A stretch of 23,953 nucleotides of DNA from Clostridiales bacterium (GTDB lineage Bacteria; Bacillota_A; Clostridia; Oscillospirales; Oscillospiraceae). Positions 6,380-13,985 of this stretch are shown piece after piece (positions within the stretch are counted from its first letter, which is position 1; every line of letters begins with the position of its first letter). Under the pieces are notes generated by a model. That model saw only the letters and a program-made list of their open reading frames with translations. It was not told the origin of the DNA and did not search any database. The position numbers and the translations under genes were made by a program. The DNA lies in NCBI GenBank assembly GCA_022777455.1, contig JALFGI010000313.1:1-23953 (forward strand), in the 5' to 3' direction.

Positions 6380-7744
6380 TTAACCGAAGGGCGTATAGCC
6401 AACCTGGTCGGGCCAGGTGGTAAAACTCACGTCCAAAATGCCGGTCTGATAGTCGCTCATCTGTAAGATTGCGTTCTTCATATAGGCGATTTTATATGCA
6501 ATATCATACTTGCTGTTGTTGATGGCGCCCAGATTTACCTGGTACTGGGTCCCGTACCACAGGATGATATCCTGAAGCTGACTCACATCCACGCTGGCCG
6601 CATCACCCACGATGTCGTTCATCTCCAGCGCCTGCAGAATCTGCAGAGCCGCGTTCAGCCGCTGGGCTCCGGTGATCATCAACGGCAGTTCCTGGCCGGA
6701 TTCATCCACCTCCGTGGAAGCTTCCTCCGTGGCAATCCCCAGCTCGCTGGCCTGAGGCTGGTACAGCGTCACGCCCAAAACCTGGGTATGGCTGTTGGCG
6801 GTCTGGGTGTTGGTCTGCTCCACCACCTTACCGTCGGAGTTCATCAGCCACCACACGCCGTCCTGGTCCTGGATGGAGTAAACCACCGCTTCTTCTTCTA
6901 TTTCAATAATAACCGTATCCGGCAATTTTATTCCAATCCTGGCACTTTTTACATAGGGAAGGTTTGCTATGATCTGCCCGGAAGCCTTGGTACGTCCGAA
7001 GGTCAGCAGATTTTCACCGATGTTGATGCCGGATTCTTCCCGGACTGTCCAGTCACTGTAAACATTGGCGCCAACAACGTAAATCTCTTCCACTCTGAAG
7101 AAGACGGACATGCCCAGAACCAGTGCCAGAACCACCGCAAGGATCGTGGTCAGCTGAACCGCCAGCCGGCGGCTGTTGAAGGACATGGGCTGGGTGTAGA
7201 TAACGGCGGGGGTCTTCAGCTGCTCTGCACGCTTGCGCTTTCTCTCCGCCTCGGCAGCCCGCTTTTCCCGCCGGGCCGCATTGGCTTCCTCGCCGAAAAC
7301 GTTGGAGTCTTCCTTATAGAACTTCCGCACCAGAGGATTCTGGTATGAGAAGAATTTGGAAAGGCTGTCCCGGAAGGACTTTCGTTTCAGGGCCTTGCTG
7401 CGCTGATTGGCCTGACGGTAGGGACGGTACTGGGCTTCCTGATTTCGGGAAGACTGTTTTTTCTGTCTCTTCGCCGGAGTGGCGGGACGGCGGGCAGGTG
7501 CCTTTCCCGCTGGGCGGGGCAAGCGCTCCTCGGCAGAACCATGGCGGTCCTGCTGGGTCTGAGCATCGGGGATATACACCTCATAATCTCCGTCAGGAGC
7601 AGCAGGGGGCTGGCTCGGCTTGGGCCGGGCCGGCGCTTTTCCGTTGGAAGGACGGGAATCTCCGGCAGGGCGCTGACGGTCAGGCGCTTTTTTCCCACCA
7701 CTTGCAGGGACTTTTTTTGCCCGGTTTTTTTCTTTTGTATCCAT
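6380..7744 (-). CDS. divIB: Cell division protein DivIB/FtsQ (POTRA domain)
   Basis: DivIB/FtsQ is a bitopic divisome protein that, with FtsL and DivIC, links the Z-ring to the septal synthase FtsW-FtsI. The 454-residue product has a cytoplasmic region of about 190 residues, one membrane segment (about 194-216, LAVQLTTILAVVLALVLGM) and a POTRA domain starting with RVEEIYVVGANVYSDWTV and including PYVKSARIGIKLPDTVIIEI. An extracellular beta-domain follows. The cytoplasmic part is unusually long, very basic and Pro/Ala-rich, with a Lys/Arg/Glu-rich helix near 155-175. I choose the ATG at 7744 because AGGAGG is 6 nt upstream; an upstream GTG at 7777 has no such site. It follows murG after 54 bp. 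Confidence 0.9.
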   Translation of the reverse strand: MDTKEKNRAKKVPASGGKKAPDRQRPAGDSRPSNGKAPARPKPSQPPAAPDGDYEVYIPDAQTQQDRHGSAEERLPRPAGKAPARRPATPAKRQKKQSSRNQEAQYRPYRQANQRSKALKRKSFRDSLSKFFSYQNPLVRKFYKEDSNVFGEEANAARREKRAAEAERKRKRAEQLKTPAVIYTQPMSFNSRRLAVQLTTILAVVLALVLGMSVFFRVEEIYVVGANVYSDWTVREESGINIGENLLTFGRTKASGQIIANLPYVKSARIGIKLPDTVIIEIEEEAVVYSIQDQDGVWWLMNSDGKVVEQTNTQTANSHTQVLGVTLYQPQASELGIATEEASTEVDESGQELPLMITGAQRLNAALQILQALEMNDIVGDAASVDVSQLQDIILWYGTQYQVNLGAINNSKYDIAYKIAYMKNAILQMSDYQTGILDVSFTTWPDQVGYTPFG

Positions 7745-7798
7745 TGTTTTCCTCCTGGGGTCTTCCGCCGCCTTCACCGGCGTCAGAACGGTCCCATT

Positions 7799-8923
7799 TT
7801 ATCGTTTTGCCAGCTGCTCCACAATGTCGCAAATCCGCTCTGCGCTGTCCATGGTTACCATCCGGCGCAGATTCTTCCCCATTTCCGCTCTGCGGTCAGG
7901 GTCTGCCAGCAGGGACTTGATTTCCTCATAGACCTTTTCGGCGCTGCAGTCCTTTTCCACAATCACCACCGCGCCGCCTCTGGACTCCAGCACCCGGGCG
8001 TTTTTCTCCTGATGGTTGTTGGTCACATTGGGAGACGGGATCAGAATGCAGGGCAGCCCGGCGGCGCCGATCTCATTGCAGGTGGAAGCGCCGGCGCGGC
8101 TGATGATCACATCCGCCGCCGCCATCAGGGTGGGCATGTTGTAGAAATACTCAAGCATCTCGATCTGAGGCGTATTGGCCAGGTCCACGCCCTTTTCCTT
8201 CACCAGCCCGGGCATCCACTCCCAGCCGAAGCTGCCGGTGGCATGGATATGGCGGAAGGGATATCCGTCCTCCTTTTCCAGGCGGAACAGCTCCGCCATG
8301 GTCTGGTTCATCACCTTGGCGCCCAGGCTGCCGAAGGCGGAGAGCACCAGCGGCTCGTCACCGATGCCCAGCTCTTTTCTGGCAGCAGCCCGGTCACCGT
8401 AGATGAACTCCCGGCGTACCGGCATCCCTACCACTTCCACCTTGGATGGATCGGGATACATGGCCTTGCTCTCTTCAAAGCACACCAGCACCCGGTCGGC
8501 AAGTCTGGCGGCCAGCTTGGTGGTCACCCCGGGAACGGCGTTGCTCTCGTGGACACAGACAGGAATCTTCATGGAAGAGCCTGCGTACAGCGCAGGGAAG
8601 CTGGCGTAGCCGCCGGTGCCGATGATCACATCCGGCCGGAATTCCCGGAAAATCCGCTTGCACGCCTTCACCGCATTGAGTACACATTTTACCGCCCGGA
8701 TGTTCTTTTTGATACCGGTCAGGTTCAGCTGTCTGCTCAGGCCGGAGCCGGGCAGGCATTTCAGTTCATACCCTGCCTGGGGTACCAGCTTTTCTTCCAT
8801 GTGGCCGGTGGCGCCGATGAAGAGGATGTTGCAGTCCGGGTAACGCTCCCGCATCAGATTGGCCACGGCCAGGGCCGGGTTAATGTGTCCGGCAGTTCCG
8901 CCGCAGGTAAAAACGAAATTCAT
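7799..8923 (-). CDS. murG: MurG: UDP-GlcNAc transferase making lipid II
   Basis: MurG adds GlcNAc from UDP-GlcNAc to lipid I on the inner membrane face, giving lipid II. The protein (374 residues) begins with MNFVFTCGGTAGHINPALAV, the glycine-rich loop of the N-domain (GGTAGH at 8-13). It later has SRAGASTCNEIGAAGLPCIL and NVTNNHQEKNA, the UDP-GlcNAc-binding region of GT-B MurG. The start at 8923 has GGAGG 9-10 nt upstream. An in-frame extension to 8980 lies inside ftsW and is rejected. The gene starts 4 bp after the ftsW stop, so they are coupled. Confidence 0.97.
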   Translation of the reverse strand: MNFVFTCGGTAGHINPALAVANLMRERYPDCNILFIGATGHMEEKLVPQAGYELKCLPGSGLSRQLNLTGIKKNIRAVKCVLNAVKACKRIFREFRPDVIIGTGGYASFPALYAGSSMKIPVCVHESNAVPGVTTKLAARLADRVLVCFEESKAMYPDPSKVEVVGMPVRREFIYGDRAAARKELGIGDEPLVLSAFGSLGAKVMNQTMAELFRLEKEDGYPFRHIHATGSFGWEWMPGLVKEKGVDLANTPQIEMLEYFYNMPTLMAAADVIISRAGASTCNEIGAAGLPCILIPSPNVTNNHQEKNARVLESRGGAVVIVEKDCSAEKVYEEIKSLLADPDRRAEMGKNLRRMVTMDSAERICDIVEQLAKR

Positions 8924-8927
8924 AGGG

Positions 8928-10085
8928 TTATGCCTCCAGTGTTTTTCTTTCATCCCGGTGCCGGGAAATGCTGAGCACAATGCCCATCTCTCCCAGGTTC
9001 ACCGCCAGTGCCGTCCCTCCGTAAGAGAAAAACGGCAGTGCAATTCCGGTGGATGGCAGCAAATTGGTCACCACCCCCAGATTCAGTACCGTCTGCACGG
9101 CAATCAAAGTGATCAGCCCCGCCGCCAGGACGGTGGAAAACCGATCCTTTGCGTGCAGTGCGATCCAATAACCCCGCAGGATCAGCGCCGCCAGGAGCAC
9201 GATGATGGCCGTAGCCCCCACCAGTCCCAACTCCTCGCAGATCACAGCGAAGATGTAATCGTTATATTGAAAGGGCAGATAGAGATACTTCTGCCTGCTT
9301 TTTCCAAAACCAAGGCCGAAAACGCCCCCGGAACCGATGGCGTAGAGGGATTGGAGAATCTGATATCCCGTATCCCCCGGGTCCCGCTCCGGATGGAGCC
9401 AGGCGGTGATCCGGTCGCCGGCATAGCCCATCAGGCTGACATAAACCACCACAAACACGCCGGCCGCACCGGCTCCCGCCAGCAGCCACCGCAGCTTGGT
9501 TCCGGCCACAAACATCATCACCACCCCCACCATACCCATCAGCATGATGGCGCTGAGATGCTTTTCCAGTGCCAGGGGGATCAGGATGCCCAGCATGGCC
9601 AATCCAAACCCCAGCACACCGTATCTGAATTTTTCCGCCCGGGAACCAAATTCCCGGGTCAGTCTGCCAAACAGCAGAATCATTGTAAATTTCGCCAGTT
9701 CCGAAGGCTGGAACTGGATGCCCGCCACGTTGATCCAGCGCCGGGCGCCGTTCACCGACTCCCCCACCACCAGAACACTCAGCAGCAGAACAATGCTGAG
9801 TCCATACAGCGGCCAGGCCAGACGGTACCAAAGCTCTGCCGGAAGGCAGCTGAAGACAAACATGGCCACAAGACCGATCCCGGCACAGATGGCCTGCTTT
9901 TGCAGATACCGGGTAGAACTATGATAGCCGGTATCGTATTCGCTCTGGGCGTAGCTGGCGGAGTAGAGCATGGTCAGCCCTACCGCCAGGGCCAGCAGCA
10001 CCAGAATCAGAAAAGGATAATCCACACTTGGCCCCGCTCCCAGGGAGCGGCGGTTCTCTTTGGCACGCAGTGCTTCTGCCGCCAT
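8928..10085 (-). CDS. ftsW: FtsW/SpoVE/RodA-family lipid II polymerase (SEDS)
   Basis: SEDS proteins are membrane glycosyltransferases that polymerise lipid II into glycan strands with a class B PBP; the partner here is probably the ftsI product of the same cluster. The 385-residue protein has about ten membrane helices. SEDS motifs visible are GARRWI, QPSELAKF, DPGDTGYQILQSLYAIGSGG (with the essential Asp in the large loop), FQYNDYIFAVICEELGL and LLPSTGIALPFFSYGGT. The start at 10085 is chosen for AAGGAG 5 nt upstream; a TTG at 10100 is less likely. Sequence alone does not decide between vegetative FtsW and sporulation SpoVE, and this is the only SEDS gene in the window. Confidence 0.95.
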   Translation of the reverse strand: MAAEALRAKENRRSLGAGPSVDYPFLILVLLALAVGLTMLYSASYAQSEYDTGYHSSTRYLQKQAICAGIGLVAMFVFSCLPAELWYRLAWPLYGLSIVLLLSVLVVGESVNGARRWINVAGIQFQPSELAKFTMILLFGRLTREFGSRAEKFRYGVLGFGLAMLGILIPLALEKHLSAIMLMGMVGVVMMFVAGTKLRWLLAGAGAAGVFVVVYVSLMGYAGDRITAWLHPERDPGDTGYQILQSLYAIGSGGVFGLGFGKSRQKYLYLPFQYNDYIFAVICEELGLVGATAIIVLLAALILRGYWIALHAKDRFSTVLAAGLITLIAVQTVLNLGVVTNLLPSTGIALPFFSYGGTALAVNLGEMGIVLSISRHRDERKTLEA

Positions 10086-10125
10086 GAGAGCTCCTTCCAA
10101 TACTTCCCGGGATACCCCGGGACAC

Positions 10126-11103
10126 TTAATGAATCAGACTGGAAATACCAAACCAGCCCACAATGCACATGATTGCGGATACGCCGGCGAAGGTGAGCAC
10201 GATTTTCTCCTCCTTCCACCCACACATCTCAAAATGATGGTGGATGGGAGACATTTTGAAAAGCCGCTTGCCGTGGGTCAGCTTGAAATAGCCCACCTGC
10301 AAAATCACGGACAGGGTCTCGCAGATGTATACAAAGCCCACAAAAATCAGGATCAGGGGCATATCCAGAGCAATGGCCATGGCGCAAACCACGCCGCCCA
10401 GGAAAAGAGAACCGGTGTCGCCCATGAACACCTTGGCCGGATGCCAGTTGTAGAACAGGTATGCGATCAGACCGCCGATCAGGGCAGCGGGCAGCAAAGC
10501 CAGGTCCATTCTGCCCCGGGCCACCGCAGCGGCGGTGAAGAACACCATCACAGGCAGGGTCACGGAGCTGCTCAGACCATCGATGCCGTCGGTCAGGTTT
10601 ACGGAGTTCACGCAGCCCACCACCACAAACATGGTAAACATCACATATAGCAGCGGATGAACATGGATGGTAACGCTGACAAAGGGGATGTAAAGGCTGG
10701 TGCTCAGACTGCCGTGCTTATACAGGGCATAGACAAACAGCGCCGCAGCCGCCATCTGAAACAGCAGCTTCTGCAGGGCGGACAGGCCCAGGTTCTCGTC
10801 ATGCTTGATTTTGGCAAAATCATCCACCATGCCGATGGCGCCGAAGGCCAGAGCCATGCCATAGACATAGAAAACGGAATAGTCCTTCATGGAGCCGATG
10901 TTCACCAGCAGGCAAACCAATGCAGCCGCAATGAACATCAGCCCGCCCATCACCGGGGTGCCTGCCTTCTGGTTGTGCCAGGTGGGGCCGATTTTCCGCA
11001 GCTTGATTCCGGCCTTCAGTGCACGAAGCACGGGCAGCAGGAAATAGCCGAAAACACCGGACAGGATGCAGCCGATCAGGGCAGTAATCAGGATTCTGGT
11101 CAT
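10126..11103 (-). CDS. mraY: MraY: phospho-MurNAc-pentapeptide transferase
   Basis: MraY transfers phospho-MurNAc-pentapeptide from UDP to undecaprenyl phosphate, making lipid I. This is the first membrane step of peptidoglycan synthesis. The 325-residue polytopic protein has the family motifs AGTPVMGG, the metal-binding GMVDDF (91-96), NLTDGIDGL, VFMGDTGSL and the late HHHFE (near 285), with about ten membrane segments. AGGAGG lies 8 nt before the ATG. murF ends 20 bp upstream and ftsW begins 40 bp downstream; murD, often placed between mraY and ftsW, is absent. Confidence 0.97.
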   Translation of the reverse strand: MTRILITALIGCILSGVFGYFLLPVLRALKAGIKLRKIGPTWHNQKAGTPVMGGLMFIAAALVCLLVNIGSMKDYSVFYVYGMALAFGAIGMVDDFAKIKHDENLGLSALQKLLFQMAAAALFVYALYKHGSLSTSLYIPFVSVTIHVHPLLYVMFTMFVVVGCVNSVNLTDGIDGLSSSVTLPVMVFFTAAAVARGRMDLALLPAALIGGLIAYLFYNWHPAKVFMGDTGSLFLGGVVCAMAIALDMPLILIFVGFVYICETLSVILQVGYFKLTHGKRLFKMSPIHHHFEMCGWKEEKIVLTFAGVSAIMCIVGWFGISSLIH

Positions 11104-11123
11104 TATTTCTTCCTCCTGTGTAA

Positions 11124-12485
11124 TCAGTTTTCGCTTTTCATCAGTGCATCCACAATCTGCTCCATGCGCATGCCGTGGCTGCCCTTTACCAGAACGAAGT
11201 CCCCGGGCTTCAGGGTAAACTGCAGTTCCTTGATCAGCTTGTCTTTATCCGTATAATCCTTGGCGTGAATTCTGTCCATACCACCGGTGACGCAGCCGCT
11301 GATCACCCGGTCCGCATTGGGGCCGTAGGCGAAAACATAGTCACTTTTCTGAGCAGCCATTCTGCCGATGCGGTAATGTTCCGCCGGAGTACAGGCGCCC
11401 AGCTCCAGCATATCGCCCAGGACAGCGATCCGACGCCCGGCCTTGGTGCCCAGCACCTTCAGTGCCGCCTCCATGGATTCCGGGCCCGCATTGTAGCAGT
11501 CCTTAATGACGGTCATGCCGCCAAACTGCAGAACCTCCTGGCGGCCTGCCATATTCCGGAAAGAATCCAGTCCTGCCTGAATCGCCCCGGGCTCCACCCC
11601 CATGGCAAGGCCCACGGTAATGGCAGCCAGGGCGTCGCTGACATAGTGCTGCCCCTCTGCGTGCAGCTGCACCGGGAAGGAATCTCCCCCGTCGTCGTGG
11701 ACGGTAAAGCGGAGCAGATCCCCATCCTGCCGCACATCCGTGGCATACACGCTGCACAGGTCATCGCTGCCGAAATAGATGATGGGCTGCTGGGGCTGTT
11801 CTTCCAGACTGCGCAGCATGGTATCGTCACCGTTGAGTAGCAGCCGGGCATCGGGAAGCATACCTTCCAGGATTTCCATCTTCGCCTTGCGGATGCCCTC
11901 CTGGGAGCCCAGATACTCCATGTGGGCAGTACCGATGTTGATGATGGCGGCAAGGTCCGGCCGGGCAATCCGGGACAGGTAGGCCATCTCCCGGAAATGA
12001 TTCATGCCCATCTCCACCACAGCCACCTGGGTGTCCTCCGGCATGTCCAGGATGGCCATGGGCATACCGATGTCGTTATTGTGATTGGCCGGGGTCTTGG
12101 CCGTGCGGAAGGTGGTTTCCAGCACCCGGGCCACCATTTCCTTGGTGGTGCTTTTGCCCACGGAGCCGGTGATGCCCACCACCTGCATACCGATGCGCAT
12201 CCGCTCCCGGCGGGCGATCTCGCCCAGAGCCAGGCGGGGATTGGCCACATAGATGGCAGGATAGTCTCCTACCATCCGGGAGCACAGCACCGCGGCAGCT
12301 CCCTTCTGCATGGCGTCGTCAATAAATTCATGACCGTCCCGCGCCCCTTGAAGGGCGACAAAGAGCTGGCCCGGGCGGAGGGTTCTGGTGTCGTTGCTGG
12401 CACCCCGAAACGTCACATCCGCGTATTTTTCTTCAACGGTACCACCGCACCAGGCTGCGGCCTGCCGGAGTGTAATTGTTCCCAT
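11124..12485 (-). CDS. murF: MurF: UDP-MurNAc-tripeptide D-Ala-D-Ala ligase
   Basis: MurF joins D-Ala-D-Ala to UDP-MurNAc-tripeptide in the cytosol with ATP, completing the pentapeptide precursor. The 453-residue protein has the Mur ligase P-loop GITGSVGKST (104-113), the ANHNNDIG segment that recognises the substrate, VVEMGMNHFREM and NIGTAHMEYLGS, and the C-terminal domain starting near KDCYNAGPESMEAAL. Its ATG overlaps the murE stop codon by one base (TAATG), indicating coupling. GAGGAAG is the ribosome binding site and lies within the end of murE. Confidence 0.97.
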   Translation of the reverse strand: MGTITLRQAAAWCGGTVEEKYADVTFRGASNDTRTLRPGQLFVALQGARDGHEFIDDAMQKGAAAVLCSRMVGDYPAIYVANPRLALGEIARRERMRIGMQVVGITGSVGKSTTKEMVARVLETTFRTAKTPANHNNDIGMPMAILDMPEDTQVAVVEMGMNHFREMAYLSRIARPDLAAIINIGTAHMEYLGSQEGIRKAKMEILEGMLPDARLLLNGDDTMLRSLEEQPQQPIIYFGSDDLCSVYATDVRQDGDLLRFTVHDDGGDSFPVQLHAEGQHYVSDALAAITVGLAMGVEPGAIQAGLDSFRNMAGRQEVLQFGGMTVIKDCYNAGPESMEAALKVLGTKAGRRIAVLGDMLELGACTPAEHYRIGRMAAQKSDYVFAYGPNADRVISGCVTGGMDRIHAKDYTDKDKLIKELQFTLKPGDFVLVKGSHGMRMEQIVDALMKSEN

Positions 12486-13939
12486 TACTTCTTCCTCAAT
12501 TCTTCCAGGTGGGCTGCAACCTCTTCCCGCTCATCCAGGTGATGCTTCACCCCATTGATTTCCTGGTAGGTTTCATGGCCCTTTCCTGCCAATACAATTA
12601 TATCATCTTTTTTCGCAATGTCCATAGCATATCTGATGGCTTTGCGCCGCTCTTCTATCACAATATACTCGCCCATATCCGGGGTTATCCCTGTCAGGAT
12701 GTCCTGGATGATGGCCATGGGCTGCTCCGTCCGGGGATTATCCGATGTGATAATGGCGAAATCCGCGTATTCCACGCCGATTCTGCCCATAATGGGGCGT
12801 TTCATGGGGTCCCGGTCGCCGCCACAGCCAAAGACGGAAATGAGCCTGCCCTTGCAGAAGCCTCTGACAGAACTGAGTACATTTTCCAGTCCGTCCGGGG
12901 AGTGGGCGTAGTCAATCAGCACGGAATAGGGCATTCCCGGCGTGGGAACCACCTCCACCCTGCCCTTGACACCCTTGGCGTTTGCCAGGGCCGCAGCAGC
13001 AGCCTGAAGGGAAATGCCCAGCTCCAGCGCAATACCCAGGACGGTCAGGGCATTGTAAACCGTGAATCTGCCGGGGATGGGCAAGTGGACCCGGGCCTGT
13101 TCTCCTTCCGAAACTGCCGTGAAGGAAATGCCCTCGGCGTGGAGTTCCACGTTTTCGGCATGGAGTCCGGCTTCTGTCTGGACAGAGGTGGTCAGTACCG
13201 GGCAGGCAGCCGCTGCCAGCATCCGCTGGGCGTAAGGGTCATCCCGGTTGATTACCGCCCGGCCGCACCGGCGGAAGAGCTCCGCCTTGGCATCGCAGTA
13301 GGCATCCATGGTCTTGTGGAAATCCAGATGATCCTCCGTCAGATTGGTAAAGGCTGCCACATCGTAGTGAATGCCCCCAATCCGCTCCAGGGAGATGGCA
13401 TGGCTGGAAACCTCCATCACCACATGGGTACAGCCGGCATCCCGCATCTGCGCAAACAGAGCCTGAAGCTCAAAGCTCTCCGGTGTGGTACGCTCGGTGG
13501 GGATTACCTGATCGCCGATGAGGTTCTCCATGGTGCCGATCAGGCCCACCTTTGCCCCCAGGCAGGTTTCCAGCACCTGCTTGAGCAGTAAGGTACTGGA
13601 GGTTTTGCCGTTGGTGCCGGTGATGCCGATCATTTTCATGGACTGCGCGGGATGGCCGAAGTAATTCGTACCGATCAGAGCCAGGGCCAGCCGATCGGAT
13701 TCCACCAGTACATAGTTTCCTCCCTGCTCCGGCTTTTTGGCAGTGACCACCACGCTGGCCCCCTTCTCCATGGCCATGGGGATAAAGCGGTTGCCGTCCG
13801 AGGCAAAGCCGGAAATGGCCACAAACAGGGCCCCGGGGGTCACCTTTCTGGAATCGTAGCAGACGGAGGTGATCTCCGTTTCCGGGTCGGCGGCCAGCTC
13901 CACCACGGAAATTCCCGCCAACAGTTCTCTCAGTTTCAT
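12485..13939 (-). CDS. murE: MurE: UDP-MurNAc-dipeptide diaminopimelate ligase
   Basis: MurE adds the third amino acid to UDP-MurNAc-L-Ala-D-Glu. The 484-residue protein has the P-loop GITGTNGKTS (105-114), TTPESFELQ, EVSSHAISLERIGG with the usual carbamylated-Lys region (DAYCDAKAELF), YAHSPDGLENVL and SDNPRTEQP (399-407). In this family the DNPR motif marks enzymes specific for meso-diaminopimelate rather than L-lysine. The start at 13939 is set by GGAGG 8 nt upstream; a longer frame to 14011 would overlap the ftsI end and has no ribosome binding site. Confidence 0.97.
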   Translation of the reverse strand: MKLRELLAGISVVELAADPETEITSVCYDSRKVTPGALFVAISGFASDGNRFIPMAMEKGASVVVTAKKPEQGGNYVLVESDRLALALIGTNYFGHPAQSMKMIGITGTNGKTSSTLLLKQVLETCLGAKVGLIGTMENLIGDQVIPTERTTPESFELQALFAQMRDAGCTHVVMEVSSHAISLERIGGIHYDVAAFTNLTEDHLDFHKTMDAYCDAKAELFRRCGRAVINRDDPYAQRMLAAAACPVLTTSVQTEAGLHAENVELHAEGISFTAVSEGEQARVHLPIPGRFTVYNALTVLGIALELGISLQAAAAALANAKGVKGRVEVVPTPGMPYSVLIDYAHSPDGLENVLSSVRGFCKGRLISVFGCGGDRDPMKRPIMGRIGVEYADFAIITSDNPRTEQPMAIIQDILTGITPDMGEYIVIEERRKAIRYAMDIAKKDDIIVLAGKGHETYQEINGVKHHLDEREEVAAHLEELRKK

Positions 13940-13985
13940 TCTCTTTCCTCCTTCATCCGCCAAAAGCGGAAGGATTATCTTTTTC

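Noticed and set aside
7541..10172. Very long plus-strand open frames opposite murG and ftsW
   Set aside because: They mirror GC-rich minus-strand genes with clear family motifs, and show no start signals or recognisable protein features.
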